Assembly: GCA_038203095.1 (NCBI GenBank) | Contig: JBBREH010000001.1 | Span: 20,309-84,308, forward strand | Reading direction: 5' to 3' | Source: PALSA-1336 sp038203095 | GTDB taxonomy: Bacteria > Patescibacteriota > Doudnabacteria > UBA920 | Length of the DNA stretch: 64,000 nucleotides | Program-made: the position numbers and the translations under genes | Part shown: positions 7,304 through 13,954 of the stretch, piece after piece | Numbering within the stretch: the first letter of the stretch is position 1 | Layout: each line of letters begins with the position of its first letter | The notes under the pieces: generated by a model | What the model was told of the DNA's origin: nothing | What the model saw: the letters and a program-made list of their open reading frames with translations, nothing else | Database searches by the model: none

Positions 7304-7771
7304 GGGGAAAGGAGACAAGCAAACAAGCAAACAAGGAGACAAATAAATAGCTTTAAAGATATATTTGCTTGGCAAAAGGCTCATTTATTAGCCTTGGAAG
7401 TTTACAGACTGTCAAAAAAATATCCGAAAGACGAGTTATATGGATTGACCAGCCAAACTCGTAGAGCAGTGGTTTCTGTGGCTTCAAATTTGGTTGAAGG
7501 TTTTAAGCGAGCAGACAATAAGGAAGATTCACATTTTTGTAATATAGCTCAGGCTTCTTTAGAGGAAGTTAGATATCAGTTACTTCTGGCGAGAGATCTG
7601 GGTTATATTAGTAATCTTGAATGTGAAAAGACGGAGCAATTATCCGAAGAAGTTTCTAAGTTGATTTATTTGTGGATGAAAAGTAAGAAATAAGTAAGCA
7701 AGGAGACAGGGAGTCAAGCAATTAAGGATACAAGCTTAAATGCGGAGCGCTTGTTTGCTTGTTTGCTTGTC
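7304..7771 (+). mobile_element. Second inverted-repeat cassette carrying an IVP gene
   Basis: The 22-nt arms at 7314-7335 and 7750-7771 are perfectly complementary (units of AAGCAAACAAG). The left arm begins just after the LOG stop codon, and the right arm ends 19 nt before the transaldolase start. Its sequence is unrelated to the first cassette, yet the design is the same: IVP gene in the loop of a long potential stem within a metabolic gene block. Confidence 0.7.
7394..7693 (+). CDS. Four-helix-bundle protein (IVP family), start codon degenerate
   Basis: The protein belongs to the same family as the gene at 5073 (TSQTRRAVVSVASNLVEGF, then LEEVRYQLLLARDLGYI). From the TTG at 7394 it is 99 residues and lacks the family's first helix. 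However, the frame is open upstream and encodes NSFKDIFAWQKAHLLA, which is exactly the usual family N-terminus. The codon where an ATG would be expected (7343) is ATA. Either ATA is used, with AAGGAG a few bases upstream, or the gene has lost its start and makes a shortened product. It lies inside perfect 22-nt inverted repeats. Confidence 0.75.
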   Translation: MEVYRLSKKYPKDELYGLTSQTRRAVVSVASNLVEGFKRADNKEDSHFCNIAQASLEEVRYQLLLARDLGYISNLECEKTEQLSEEVSKLIYLWMKSKK

Positions 7772-7790
7772 CCCCTTAACATACTTTCCT

Positions 7791-8627
7791 ATGACAACAA
7801 AAATCTTTCTCGACTCAGGCGACCCCGTTGAAACCAAACAAGCTTTAAAGTTGCTTGGGTTTTTGGACGGGCAAACTACTAATCCGTCGTTAATTGCTAA
7901 AAATCCGGCCACCAGCGGAAAAAAATTTACTGAAGATGAACTGCTAAAATTTTACCGTGGTATAGTTACAGAAGTCTCGTCGCTCATTCCAAAAGGCAGT
8001 GTTTCAATAGAAGTTTATGCGGACAAAAATATGTTGGCAAATGAAATGCTGGCGCAGGGTAGGGAGTTTAATACTTGGATTCCGAACGCCCATATTAAAT
8101 ATCCGACTACGACCGAAGGTTTAAAGGCAGCTGAAATAAGCGTGAAAGAGGGAATGAGGGTAAATATGACGCTAGTTTTTAGTCAGGAGCAGGCTGCTGC
8201 AGTTTATGCCGCAACAAAAGGAGCATTGCGCGGACAAGTTTATTTGTCGCCATTCGTGGGTAGGCTGGATGACCGTGGGGAGAATGGCATGGATTTTGTT
8301 TCTAACGTCGTAAAAATGTATGAACAAGGCGACGGACATGTGGAAATTTTGTCAGCTTCAATTAGGTCAAGCGAACATATGAGAAAGGCGATTGAACAGG
8401 GTAGTGATATTATTACGGCACCGCTAAAAGTTTTAAAAGAGTGGGTAGAGGCGGGATCTTCCTCCTCCCCTCGCCAGGGGAGGATGCCCATAGGACAGGA
8501 GAGTTTGCTGCCAATTCTTTATCAGGATATCAGCTTAAACAAGCCCTGGCAGGAATATAATTTACAGCATAATTTAACTAATGCCGGTTTGGAAAAATTT
8601 ACAAGTGACTGGAATTCCTTATTATAA
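7791..8627 (+). CDS. tal: Transaldolase
   Basis: Moves a dihydroxyacetone unit between sedoheptulose-7-phosphate and glyceraldehyde-3-phosphate in the non-oxidative pentose-phosphate pathway. Family features are KIFLDSGDP, DGQTTNPSLI, VSIEVYAD, an Asn/Lys-containing block NAHIKYP (lysine expected to form the Schiff base), VNMTLVFSQEQA, and YLSPFVGRLDD. The ATG at 7791 begins directly at the first strand. Residues about 222-238 (SSSSPRQGRMPIGQES) are an extra Ser/Gly-rich stretch encoded by a 9-bp perfect hairpin, near the C-terminal region that normally continues from VKEWVEAG-like sequence. Confidence 0.9.
   Translation: MTTKIFLDSGDPVETKQALKLLGFLDGQTTNPSLIAKNPATSGKKFTEDELLKFYRGIVTEVSSLIPKGSVSIEVYADKNMLANEMLAQGREFNTWIPNAHIKYPTTTEGLKAAEISVKEGMRVNMTLVFSQEQAAAVYAATKGALRGQVYLSPFVGRLDDRGENGMDFVSNVVKMYEQGDGHVEILSASIRSSEHMRKAIEQGSDIITAPLKVLKEWVEAGSSSSPRQGRMPIGQESLLPILYQDISLNKPWQEYNLQHNLTNAGLEKFTSDWNSLL
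8463..8484 (+). repeat. In-frame palindrome inside transaldolase
   Basis: TCCTCCCCT and AGGGGAGGA form a perfect 9-bp stem around CGCC. It is translated as part of a Ser/Arg/Gly-rich insertion and is related in composition to the CCCCTCC elements at 1849 and 4288. Confidence 0.8.
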
Positions 8628-8635
8628 CATAAAAT

Positions 8636-8668
8636 CCACTTGGAAGAGGGGACACCTCTTCCAAGTGG
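8636..8668 (+). repeat. REP-like hairpin, copy 1 flanking RAYT gene
   Basis: The 14-bp perfect stem CCACTTGGAAGAGG/CCTCTTCCAAGTGG has a GGACA loop. The 25-nt core from CTTGGAAGAGG through CCTCTTCCA is identical to the copy at 9341-9370 on the other side of the transposase gene, and both are preceded by a similar ATAnCATAAAAT stretch. It may also terminate the convergent transaldolase and RAYT transcripts. Confidence 0.85.
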
Positions 8669-8670
8669 GA

Positions 8671-9318
8671 CTAATCTATTAATAAAGCTTGAATTTGTTT
8701 TTGTTTTTCTATTAGAGGACCGCTTTCTTCTACAAATTTTTTATAATCGTTAACCGTCTTAAATTTATCCATAATAACTCGCTTATCACAAAGGCCATCG
8801 TTTCTTTTTTCAATGTAATCCGAATAACTACTAAAGGCATATTCATCCGGAGTTTTTACAATCCCGGCCACAGTTGGGTTTTGATGAATATAGGCCGAAA
8901 GCCAAGTTAAATAAGATTCATTTTCTACCGGTATGGCTTTGAATGCTCCTTGAAATAAATGGCCCACATGGTCGTATTTTTTTTGAAAGTAGACTGCGTA
9001 GCCGGTGCATAGTTTTTGGATCAGTTTGCTAATTTTAATTTCGTTGTTTTGTCTTATTAATAAATGAAAATGGTTAGGCATAAGACAATAGCAGATTAAA
9101 GAAAATGCATCTGTAGGCAATTGCTTTCTTTTGTATTTTATATCAAGAGAGCTTGGGCTAACTTCCAATTCATTTTCTGGGAATAAATTTTCTCTTAATC
9201 GATGAATAAAAATTCCATAATCTTGGGGATCAAAAAAAATATCATTTTTACCATTACCTCGATTAAAGACATGATAATAATTTCCCGCAGTAAAAGTTTT
9301 GTAATCACGATAACGCAT
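8671..9318 (-). CDS. REP-associated tyrosine transposase (RAYT, Y1_Tnp)
   Basis: The 215-residue protein has the Y1 HUH transposase layout: YYHVFNRGNGKNDIF at the N-terminus, the metal-binding HFH (residues 83-85, in MPNHFHLLI), a Tyr-containing helix around 107-110 as catalytic candidate, and YIHQNP near 143-148, typical of RAYTs. These enzymes cut and join single-stranded REP hairpins. The gene is bracketed by two copies of the same hairpin, in agreement with a RAYT and its cognate REPs. I start at 9318 (MRYRDYK); a longer frame upstream runs through the tRNA gene and is not credible. It lies opposite to its neighbours. Confidence 0.92.
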   Translation of the reverse strand: MRYRDYKTFTAGNYYHVFNRGNGKNDIFFDPQDYGIFIHRLRENLFPENELEVSPSSLDIKYKRKQLPTDAFSLICYCLMPNHFHLLIRQNNEIKISKLIQKLCTGYAVYFQKKYDHVGHLFQGAFKAIPVENESYLTWLSAYIHQNPTVAGIVKTPDEYAFSSYSDYIEKRNDGLCDKRVIMDKFKTVNDYKKFVEESGPLIEKQKQIQALLID

Positions 9319-9340
9319 AATCATATTATACCATAAAATT

Positions 9341-9370
9341 AACTTGGAAGAGGGGACACCTCTTCCAGTT
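9341..9370 (+). repeat. REP-like hairpin, copy 2 flanking RAYT gene
   Basis: The stem AACTTGGAAGAGG/CCTCTTCCAGTT with the GGACA loop has one bulged T. Its core is identical to the copy at 8636-8668 and in the same orientation, so the RAYT gene lies between direct copies of its presumed REP. Confidence 0.85.
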
Positions 9371-9410
9371 GTGCAAGTTGGTTGGAAATGGTACACTTTA
9401 TCAAGTATTT

Positions 9411-9484
9411 CGGGCTGTAGTATACCGGTAGTACGTCTGCTTTGGGAGCAGATAGACTGGGTTCGATTCCCAGCAGCCCGACCA
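9411..9484 (+). tRNA. tRNA-Pro (anticodon TGG)
   Basis: A complete cloverleaf can be drawn: a 7-bp acceptor stem CGGGCTG/CAGCCCG, a D arm, an anticodon stem TCTGC/GCAGA with loop TTTGGGA (anticodon TGG), and a T arm CTGGG/CCCAG around TTCGATT. Discriminator A and an encoded CCA end follow. It lies between the RAYT module and the surface-protein promoter. Confidence 0.97.
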
Positions 9485-9513
9485 TGAGCCGCTCTCAGTC
9501 TAAGGCGAATTCG

Positions 9514-9548
9514 GGTTGAAAGCACGACGATTCAACCAAAATCTTTTT
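9514..9548 (+). terminator. Possible terminator after tRNA-Pro
   Basis: GGTTGAA/TTCAACC forms a 7-bp stem with a 10-nt loop, followed by AAAATCTTTTT. The T-run is a few bases removed from the stem, so it would be weak. Its end overlaps the -35 element of the next promoter. Confidence 0.45.
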
Positions 9549-9575
9549 GACAAATCAACAGCCTTATATTATAAT
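9547..9575 (+). promoter_or_regulatory. Consensus sigma-70-type promoter of the surface-protein gene
   Basis: TTGACA at 9547-9552 and TATAAT at 9570-9575 are both perfect consensus hexamers, separated by an ideal 17-nt spacer. The predicted transcription start is near 9582, about 548 nt before the surface-protein start codon. No other gene lies between, so the promoter should drive very strong expression of a long-leader mRNA or a separate RNA. Confidence 0.88.
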
Positions 9576-9582
9576 ACACAAA

Positions 9583-10129
9583 CTTAATCAGAATTTACTT
9601 CAACTTATCCCCAAAATGGTTGTTTTTAAGAACATTTAAGCCTAAATAGTCAGGAAAAGCGCATAAGTAAATTTTGCCTTAAATAAGGCAGAAATTATGA
9701 ACTTTTCCTGGCTTTTTGCGTGTGTTTGGGAGTAAAGGTTAGAATTGGGCGAAAGCTGTAACACTTGGAGAAAATAAGCGTCTGGGTATACATAGGGCAT
9801 AATCAGAAATCAGGAAGCAAATAAAACCGCAAAATACAGCCCAAATCATTTGTTTTATTGAACCTTATGGCTTTAGGCGAGCTATAAGGGCTATTAATAG
9901 CCTTGGTCGATCTTATGGCGTTTACACTTATGCACCAAATTTTGGCGCATAGGAAAGGTTTAACGCTTAAGGATTCAATAAACATTATCTTGCCAAACAG
10001 TTTTAGCGATCTCTAGAGCGCTAAATCCTAAGTAAGCGGGGTAGTGCAATTAATTAAAATATTTTAGGCTACTTTATTGATTGTCTCAATTGAATAATCA
10101 ATTTTGCCTAAAATGGAGTATTATATAAA
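9583..10129 (+). ncRNA. Long structured leader or non-coding RNA upstream of surface protein
   Basis: This 547-nt stretch has no convincing gene. It contains at least six hairpins: nested arms at 9651-9710 (CAGGAAAAG/CTTTTCCTG, with CATAA/TTATG and GCCTT/AAGGC inside), 9863-9889, 9889-9902 (GGCTATTAATAGCC), 9929-9951, 10002-10025 and 10061-10114. The last one, ATTTTAGGC/GCCTAAAAT with an inner ATTGATT/AATCAAT stem, ends directly against the GGAG Shine-Dalgarno at 10115. I do not recognise it as tmRNA, RNase P, SRP or a named riboswitch. It could be a stabilising 5' leader, a cis-regulator, or an independent RNA. Confidence 0.6.
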
Positions 10130-13100
10130 ATGCAAAATTCTGTCGCAAAGAAAATCTTTGCAGTAGGATCCGCGGTTGCTATGACATTGTCATTGGTAGT
10201 CCCGTTTGCGGCTCAAGCCGCGGCGCACGCTACCGGTACCAATGTCTCCAGCTCTGACGGCACTGTGTGGATGGTTACATCTACCGGTACCCGCCGCGCC
10301 TACACTTCCGCCGGCGCCTTCCTCTCCTATGGATTTAACTCCTGGAGCCAGGTTGTTCCCGCCAGCGCCGAAGATCTAGCCTTACCGGTTGATTCTGCCG
10401 GATTCATCCCCCCGCAAGACGGCACCATCTTTTGCGCCACTGCCACTAAAGGCTCTGACGTCAAAGGTGAATGTGCTTTAATTTCCGGCGGTATGAAGCG
10501 CTCATTCACATCAGCCTCGGTCTTTACCGGCCTTGGTTTTAGCTTCGCCCGCGCCGTAAACGGAGATTCCTCCTTTATGAGCAAAGGCGCCAATGTTGAC
10601 AACAGCACCATGGCTCATTTGCCTGGCGTACTTGTTAACAACAACGGCACCGTCCAGTTAGTCGGCTCAAACGGCTTGCTAGGCGTACCGGATTTAGCCA
10701 CCTTCAATTCCTGGGGCTATTCCTTTGCCAACGTTGTCCCGGCTAACGCCGCCGACAAAGCCATGACCCAAACCGGCGTTATGGTTGCCCGTTTGGCCGG
10801 ACAATTGTCCCCAAGCTGGACACCAGCCCAACCATGCACCAGCAACTGCACTCCTCCTCCTGCTAACGGTGGTGGTTTGAGTGTTTCTTTGAGCTCTGCT
10901 ACTCCTGCCGCTTCTAACGTAGCTGCCGGAGCTGCCTTTATTCCTTTTACTGCCATCAACTTTACCGCAGCCGGCAACCCGGTTGTAGTAACCGGCGTAA
11001 AAGTTAAAAGAGGCGGACTTGGCGCCGACAGCAACCTGAACAATATGTATTTGTTCAACGGTGCTCAAATGTTAGCTCAGTCTTCTTCTGTTCAAAATGG
11101 CGTAGTCACTTATTCCAACAGCGCAGGTTTGTTCACGGTTCCCGCGAACAGCACCTTAACTATTTGGGTTAAGGGTGACTTGTCTTCCGGCACATCCAGC
11201 GGTTTAACCTATACATTTAGTGTTAACGCCGCTTCGGACATTACCTCCAATGCTTCCAGCGTTAGCGGTTCTTTCCCAATTACCGGTAATATGGTTACCA
11301 GCGCAACTGTTGTCTCGCCTTCTTTGGCGAGTTTGACCGTTGCCGGTATTTCCACAGGTGGCACGGTTAACGCCGGCACCAACAGCTTCTTGGCCGCCCA
11401 ATATTCTTTACAGTCTGCCAACAGCTCTGTAAAAGTAAACGGTATTACATTAACTTTTGTCGGCTCCGCGGCGCTTTCCAGCATTGCGAACGTCAAGTTA
11501 ATGGCCAACGGCACACAGGTCGGTTCTACTATGACCAGCCTCTCCAGCACAGTTGTATTCTTTGATTTGTCTTCGGCTCCTTTAATGGTGCCAACAGGCA
11601 ACACTGTCAACTTGCAGGTAATTGCCGATATTACCGGTAGCGCCAACAGAACAGGCAACCTGTTCTCCATTCAGCGCAACTATGATATCCAAAGCTATGA
11701 CACTACCTACAACGTAGGTATTTTGTCCTCCAGCACTTTCCCTGTAAATGGCACCAGCTTCTCGATTAATGCCGGTACCTTAACGGTTAACCGCGATGTC
11801 ACCAGCCGCACCACTCAAATTGCTCCTGGTCAGACAAACCTCACTTTGGCTACATTTTCATTCCAGGCCAACGGTGAAGACGTAAAAATCTTGAACTTGC
11901 CGTTTAAAATTGCCGGCAACGGTTCCGGTAAATTGGATATCAACAATATCAAATTGGTTGATAACGCGGGTTTTGGTCTAGGCACATCTGATACCACCGA
12001 AAAGAATGTGGTAGCTACTCCCTACACCAACAGCTCTGGCGCGGTTAATGCTCCAGGTTTCCAACAGACCTCTAACTTTAATTATGTCATTCCTGCCAAT
12101 ACCACTCGCTTAATTAGCATTGTGGCCGACATAATTTCTAGCACTACTTCTACAACTGCTACCGCTTCTTTGACCGGTGGTTCTTCCAACGCTCAAGGCG
12201 TAGTTTCAGTTGCCAGTATTACTACTCCTGCAGTTTCCGGTAACACTTTGACTGTTAGCACTACTTTGCTTACAGCCACTTTGAGTTCCGGTATGGCCAA
12301 CCCAAGCTTGGTTGTTCCTAACTCCCAGTCGACCAAAGTCGGTTCCTTTGCGATAAACGCAGGTGGAGCTGATTCTGTAGATATTACCACTGTGCAGGTT
12401 ACTACCGGCGCGACTTCTGTTGCAGCCAACTTTAACCAATTGGCAGTTATGGTAGGTACTACTCAAGTTGGGCAAACTCAAACCACTTTGAGCAACAGCA
12501 CTGCCTATAGCTTTAGCCCTGCTACGGCCATTTCTATTCCGGCCGGCGGTAGCGTGACCATAGATGTCTACGCTGGCGTTCAAAGCGGAGCTGAAACTTC
12601 GGTGAACCAAAATGTTGTGTCGTTGACAGGTCTTACTTCTCAACTACACACCAGCGGTTCCACTATTACCTTCCCGGGTCTCGTTACCGGACAGACCGTT
12701 AAGGTTACCGGCAACGGCGCTGTAACCATTACTCAAAGCCCGAACACTCCGGTGTCCAGGCAATTGGCAATGAACCAGGCTGGCCAAATCTTGGGCGTTA
12801 TCAAGATTGGTGAAACTACAGGCAACGAAGCTGCCACTTTGACAGATATTACCATCACCGCCACCGGCGTTGCTGGTACTACCCTAAACGGTACTGCGTC
12901 AGCCTCTTTGAACTCCTTGCTTAACTTCACAATCTCCGCTGCCGACAATGCGGGTACAGCTATTGGTTCGCCTGTTACCAGGTCTTCTTGGACTTCAGGC
13001 ACCGACGGTACCGGCACCGTGGTTTACACCGTTACCTTCAACAACGTAAGCTTAGCTATCCCGGCGGGACCTGGTAAGTATATGAACTTGACGGTTAAAG

Positions 13101-13777
13101 CTGACTTAAACAGCTTTACCAACGGCGCGGCTTCCAACTCAATGTGGACTGTCGGTTTGGCCTCGGCTTCTGCCGCGACCATCCGCGGAACCTCTTCCAC
13201 CGCAACCATTACTCCGACTTTAACCGCCAACGCTACTTCTAATACCACAACGGTTCTTAGAACTACTATTGGCGTAGCCTCGGTTGGCTCAATTGCCAGC
13301 CCGGTTAGCGTAAGCGTTAGCCCAACCGGTGTTCCGAGCGCGACGGAAAATATGGCCATCTTTGCGGTTACTGCTTCTAACAGCGGTGACGCAATTGTGC
13401 AAAGCATTACTTTGCAACAAGGTGGTACAGCCCCAACAGGTGTTGCTGTAAACTACACAGTGTTTGACGCCGCTCAAGGCCTCTCCAGCGCTGTGAGTGT
13501 AGCTACTGCCATTACTGGTTCTACCGCAACTGCGGTTACCCTAAACCTAAACTCCGCTGCCACTGCTGGCGGTGTGACTATTGGCGCAGGTCAAACCAAG
13601 TACTTGGTAGTCCAGGCAAACACAACCAACTTTAACACCAACAGTGGCAACAGCTCCAAGTCTTACAGCTTGCAAGCTACCACTTGGCGCTTTAGCGACG
13701 GTACAACCGGCGTAGGCCCTTCTAGCGATGCTAGCTCGGTCACCGCAGTTACCACCGGCGCTTCCCGCACATACTAA
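10130..13777 (+). CDS. Large secreted surface (S-layer-like) protein
   Basis: The 1215-residue protein has a Sec signal peptide (KKIFAVGSAVAMTLSLVV, cleavage near AQAAA). Three N-terminal units follow (residues about 44-215), each with a GT(V/I)-start, a basic (R/K)R(A/S)(Y/F)TSA..F core and a G(F/Y).S(F/W)..V end. The remainder is a very long Ser/Thr/Ala/Gly/Asn-rich beta-type region with repeated modules containing IPAG or VPANST-like strand edges, and no membrane anchor at the C-terminus. Codon use is strongly biased toward C-ending codons, unlike its neighbours, suggesting high expression. Promoter, long leader, good SD (GGAG, 10115) and a strong terminator make it a monocistronic unit. 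S-layer identity is inferred from size, composition and expression signals. Confidence 0.75.
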   Translation: MQNSVAKKIFAVGSAVAMTLSLVVPFAAQAAAHATGTNVSSSDGTVWMVTSTGTRRAYTSAGAFLSYGFNSWSQVVPASAEDLALPVDSAGFIPPQDGTIFCATATKGSDVKGECALISGGMKRSFTSASVFTGLGFSFARAVNGDSSFMSKGANVDNSTMAHLPGVLVNNNGTVQLVGSNGLLGVPDLATFNSWGYSFANVVPANAADKAMTQTGVMVARLAGQLSPSWTPAQPCTSNCTPPPANGGGLSVSLSSATPAASNVAAGAAFIPFTAINFTAAGNPVVVTGVKVKRGGLGADSNLNNMYLFNGAQMLAQSSSVQNGVVTYSNSAGLFTVPANSTLTIWVKGDLSSGTSSGLTYTFSVNAASDITSNASSVSGSFPITGNMVTSATVVSPSLASLTVAGISTGGTVNAGTNSFLAAQYSLQSANSSVKVNGITLTFVGSAALSSIANVKLMANGTQVGSTMTSLSSTVVFFDLSSAPLMVPTGNTVNLQVIADITGSANRTGNLFSIQRNYDIQSYDTTYNVGILSSSTFPVNGTSFSINAGTLTVNRDVTSRTTQIAPGQTNLTLATFSFQANGEDVKILNLPFKIAGNGSGKLDINNIKLVDNAGFGLGTSDTTEKNVVATPYTNSSGAVNAPGFQQTSNFNYVIPANTTRLISIVADIISSTTSTTATASLTGGSSNAQGVVSVASITTPAVSGNTLTVSTTLLTATLSSGMANPSLVVPNSQSTKVGSFAINAGGADSVDITTVQVTTGATSVAANFNQLAVMVGTTQVGQTQTTLSNSTAYSFSPATAISIPAGGSVTIDVYAGVQSGAETSVNQNVVSLTGLTSQLHTSGSTITFPGLVTGQTVKVTGNGAVTITQSPNTPVSRQLAMNQAGQILGVIKIGETTGNEAATLTDITITATGVAGTTLNGTASASLNSLLNFTISAADNAGTAIGSPVTRSSWTSGTDGTGTVVYTVTFNNVSLAIPAGPGKYMNLTVKADLNSFTNGAASNSMWTVGLASASAATIRGTSSTATITPTLTANATSNTTTVLRTTIGVASVGSIASPVSVSVSPTGVPSATENMAIFAVTASNSGDAIVQSITLQQGGTAPTGVAVNYTVFDAAQGLSSAVSVATAITGSTATAVTLNLNSAATAGGVTIGAGQTKYLVVQANTTNFNTNSGNSSKSYSLQATTWRFSDGTTGVGPSSDASSVTAVTTGASRTY

Positions 13778-13836
13778 TTTTAAAGTTTTAGTATAAATTA
13801 CAGCTTTTAATTAAGCTTTAATTAGCGAACAAATTA

Positions 13837-13876
13837 CCCCGTCCTTTCTTTATTGAAAGGGCGGGGGTTTGTTTTT
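13837..13876 (+). terminator. Rho-independent terminator of the surface-protein gene
   Basis: CCCCGTCCTTTC pairs with GAAAGGGCGGGG (one G-U pair), followed by GTTTGTTTTT. This strong GC-rich hairpin lies 60 nt after the stop codon. Confidence 0.92.
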
Positions 13877-13898
13877 AGGCAGGGAAATTTGGTATAAT
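13871..13898 (+). promoter_or_regulatory. Extended -10 promoter for the ligase pair
   Basis: TGGTATAAT gives a perfect -10 (13893-13898) with an extended TGn element. No good -35 is visible at the usual distance. It lies between the terminator and the first ligase gene, about 57 nt upstream of the ATG. Confidence 0.55.
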
Positions 13899-13954
13899 CA
13901 AGTAGCCGTCGTTTGTGATAGTTTGCTTCAGGCAACAAAGAGCGTGATTTCTAT

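Noticed and set aside
7304..7771. AAGCAAACAAG units as a CRISPR array
   Set aside because: The units are adjacent without spacers, short, and arranged as one inverted pair around an IVP gene. No cas gene is present.
9319..9525. N-terminal extension of the RAYT frame by about 69 residues
   Set aside because: It runs through the tRNA-Pro gene and the REP hairpin on the opposite strand. The Y1 domain begins at MRYRDYK.
9601..9612. TTATCCCCA as a DnaA box and replication origin
   Set aside because: One base differs from TTATCCACA, it is single, and no dnaA/dnaN or AT-rich unwinding cluster is near.
9803..9985. 60-codon minus-strand frame in the leader region
   Set aside because: No Shine-Dalgarno or protein pattern; it lies across several hairpins that better fit structured RNA.
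10327..13477. Many long open frames on the minus strand opposite the surface protein
   Set aside because: They are shadows caused by the strong C-ending codon bias of the surface-protein gene. They have no start signals or family features.
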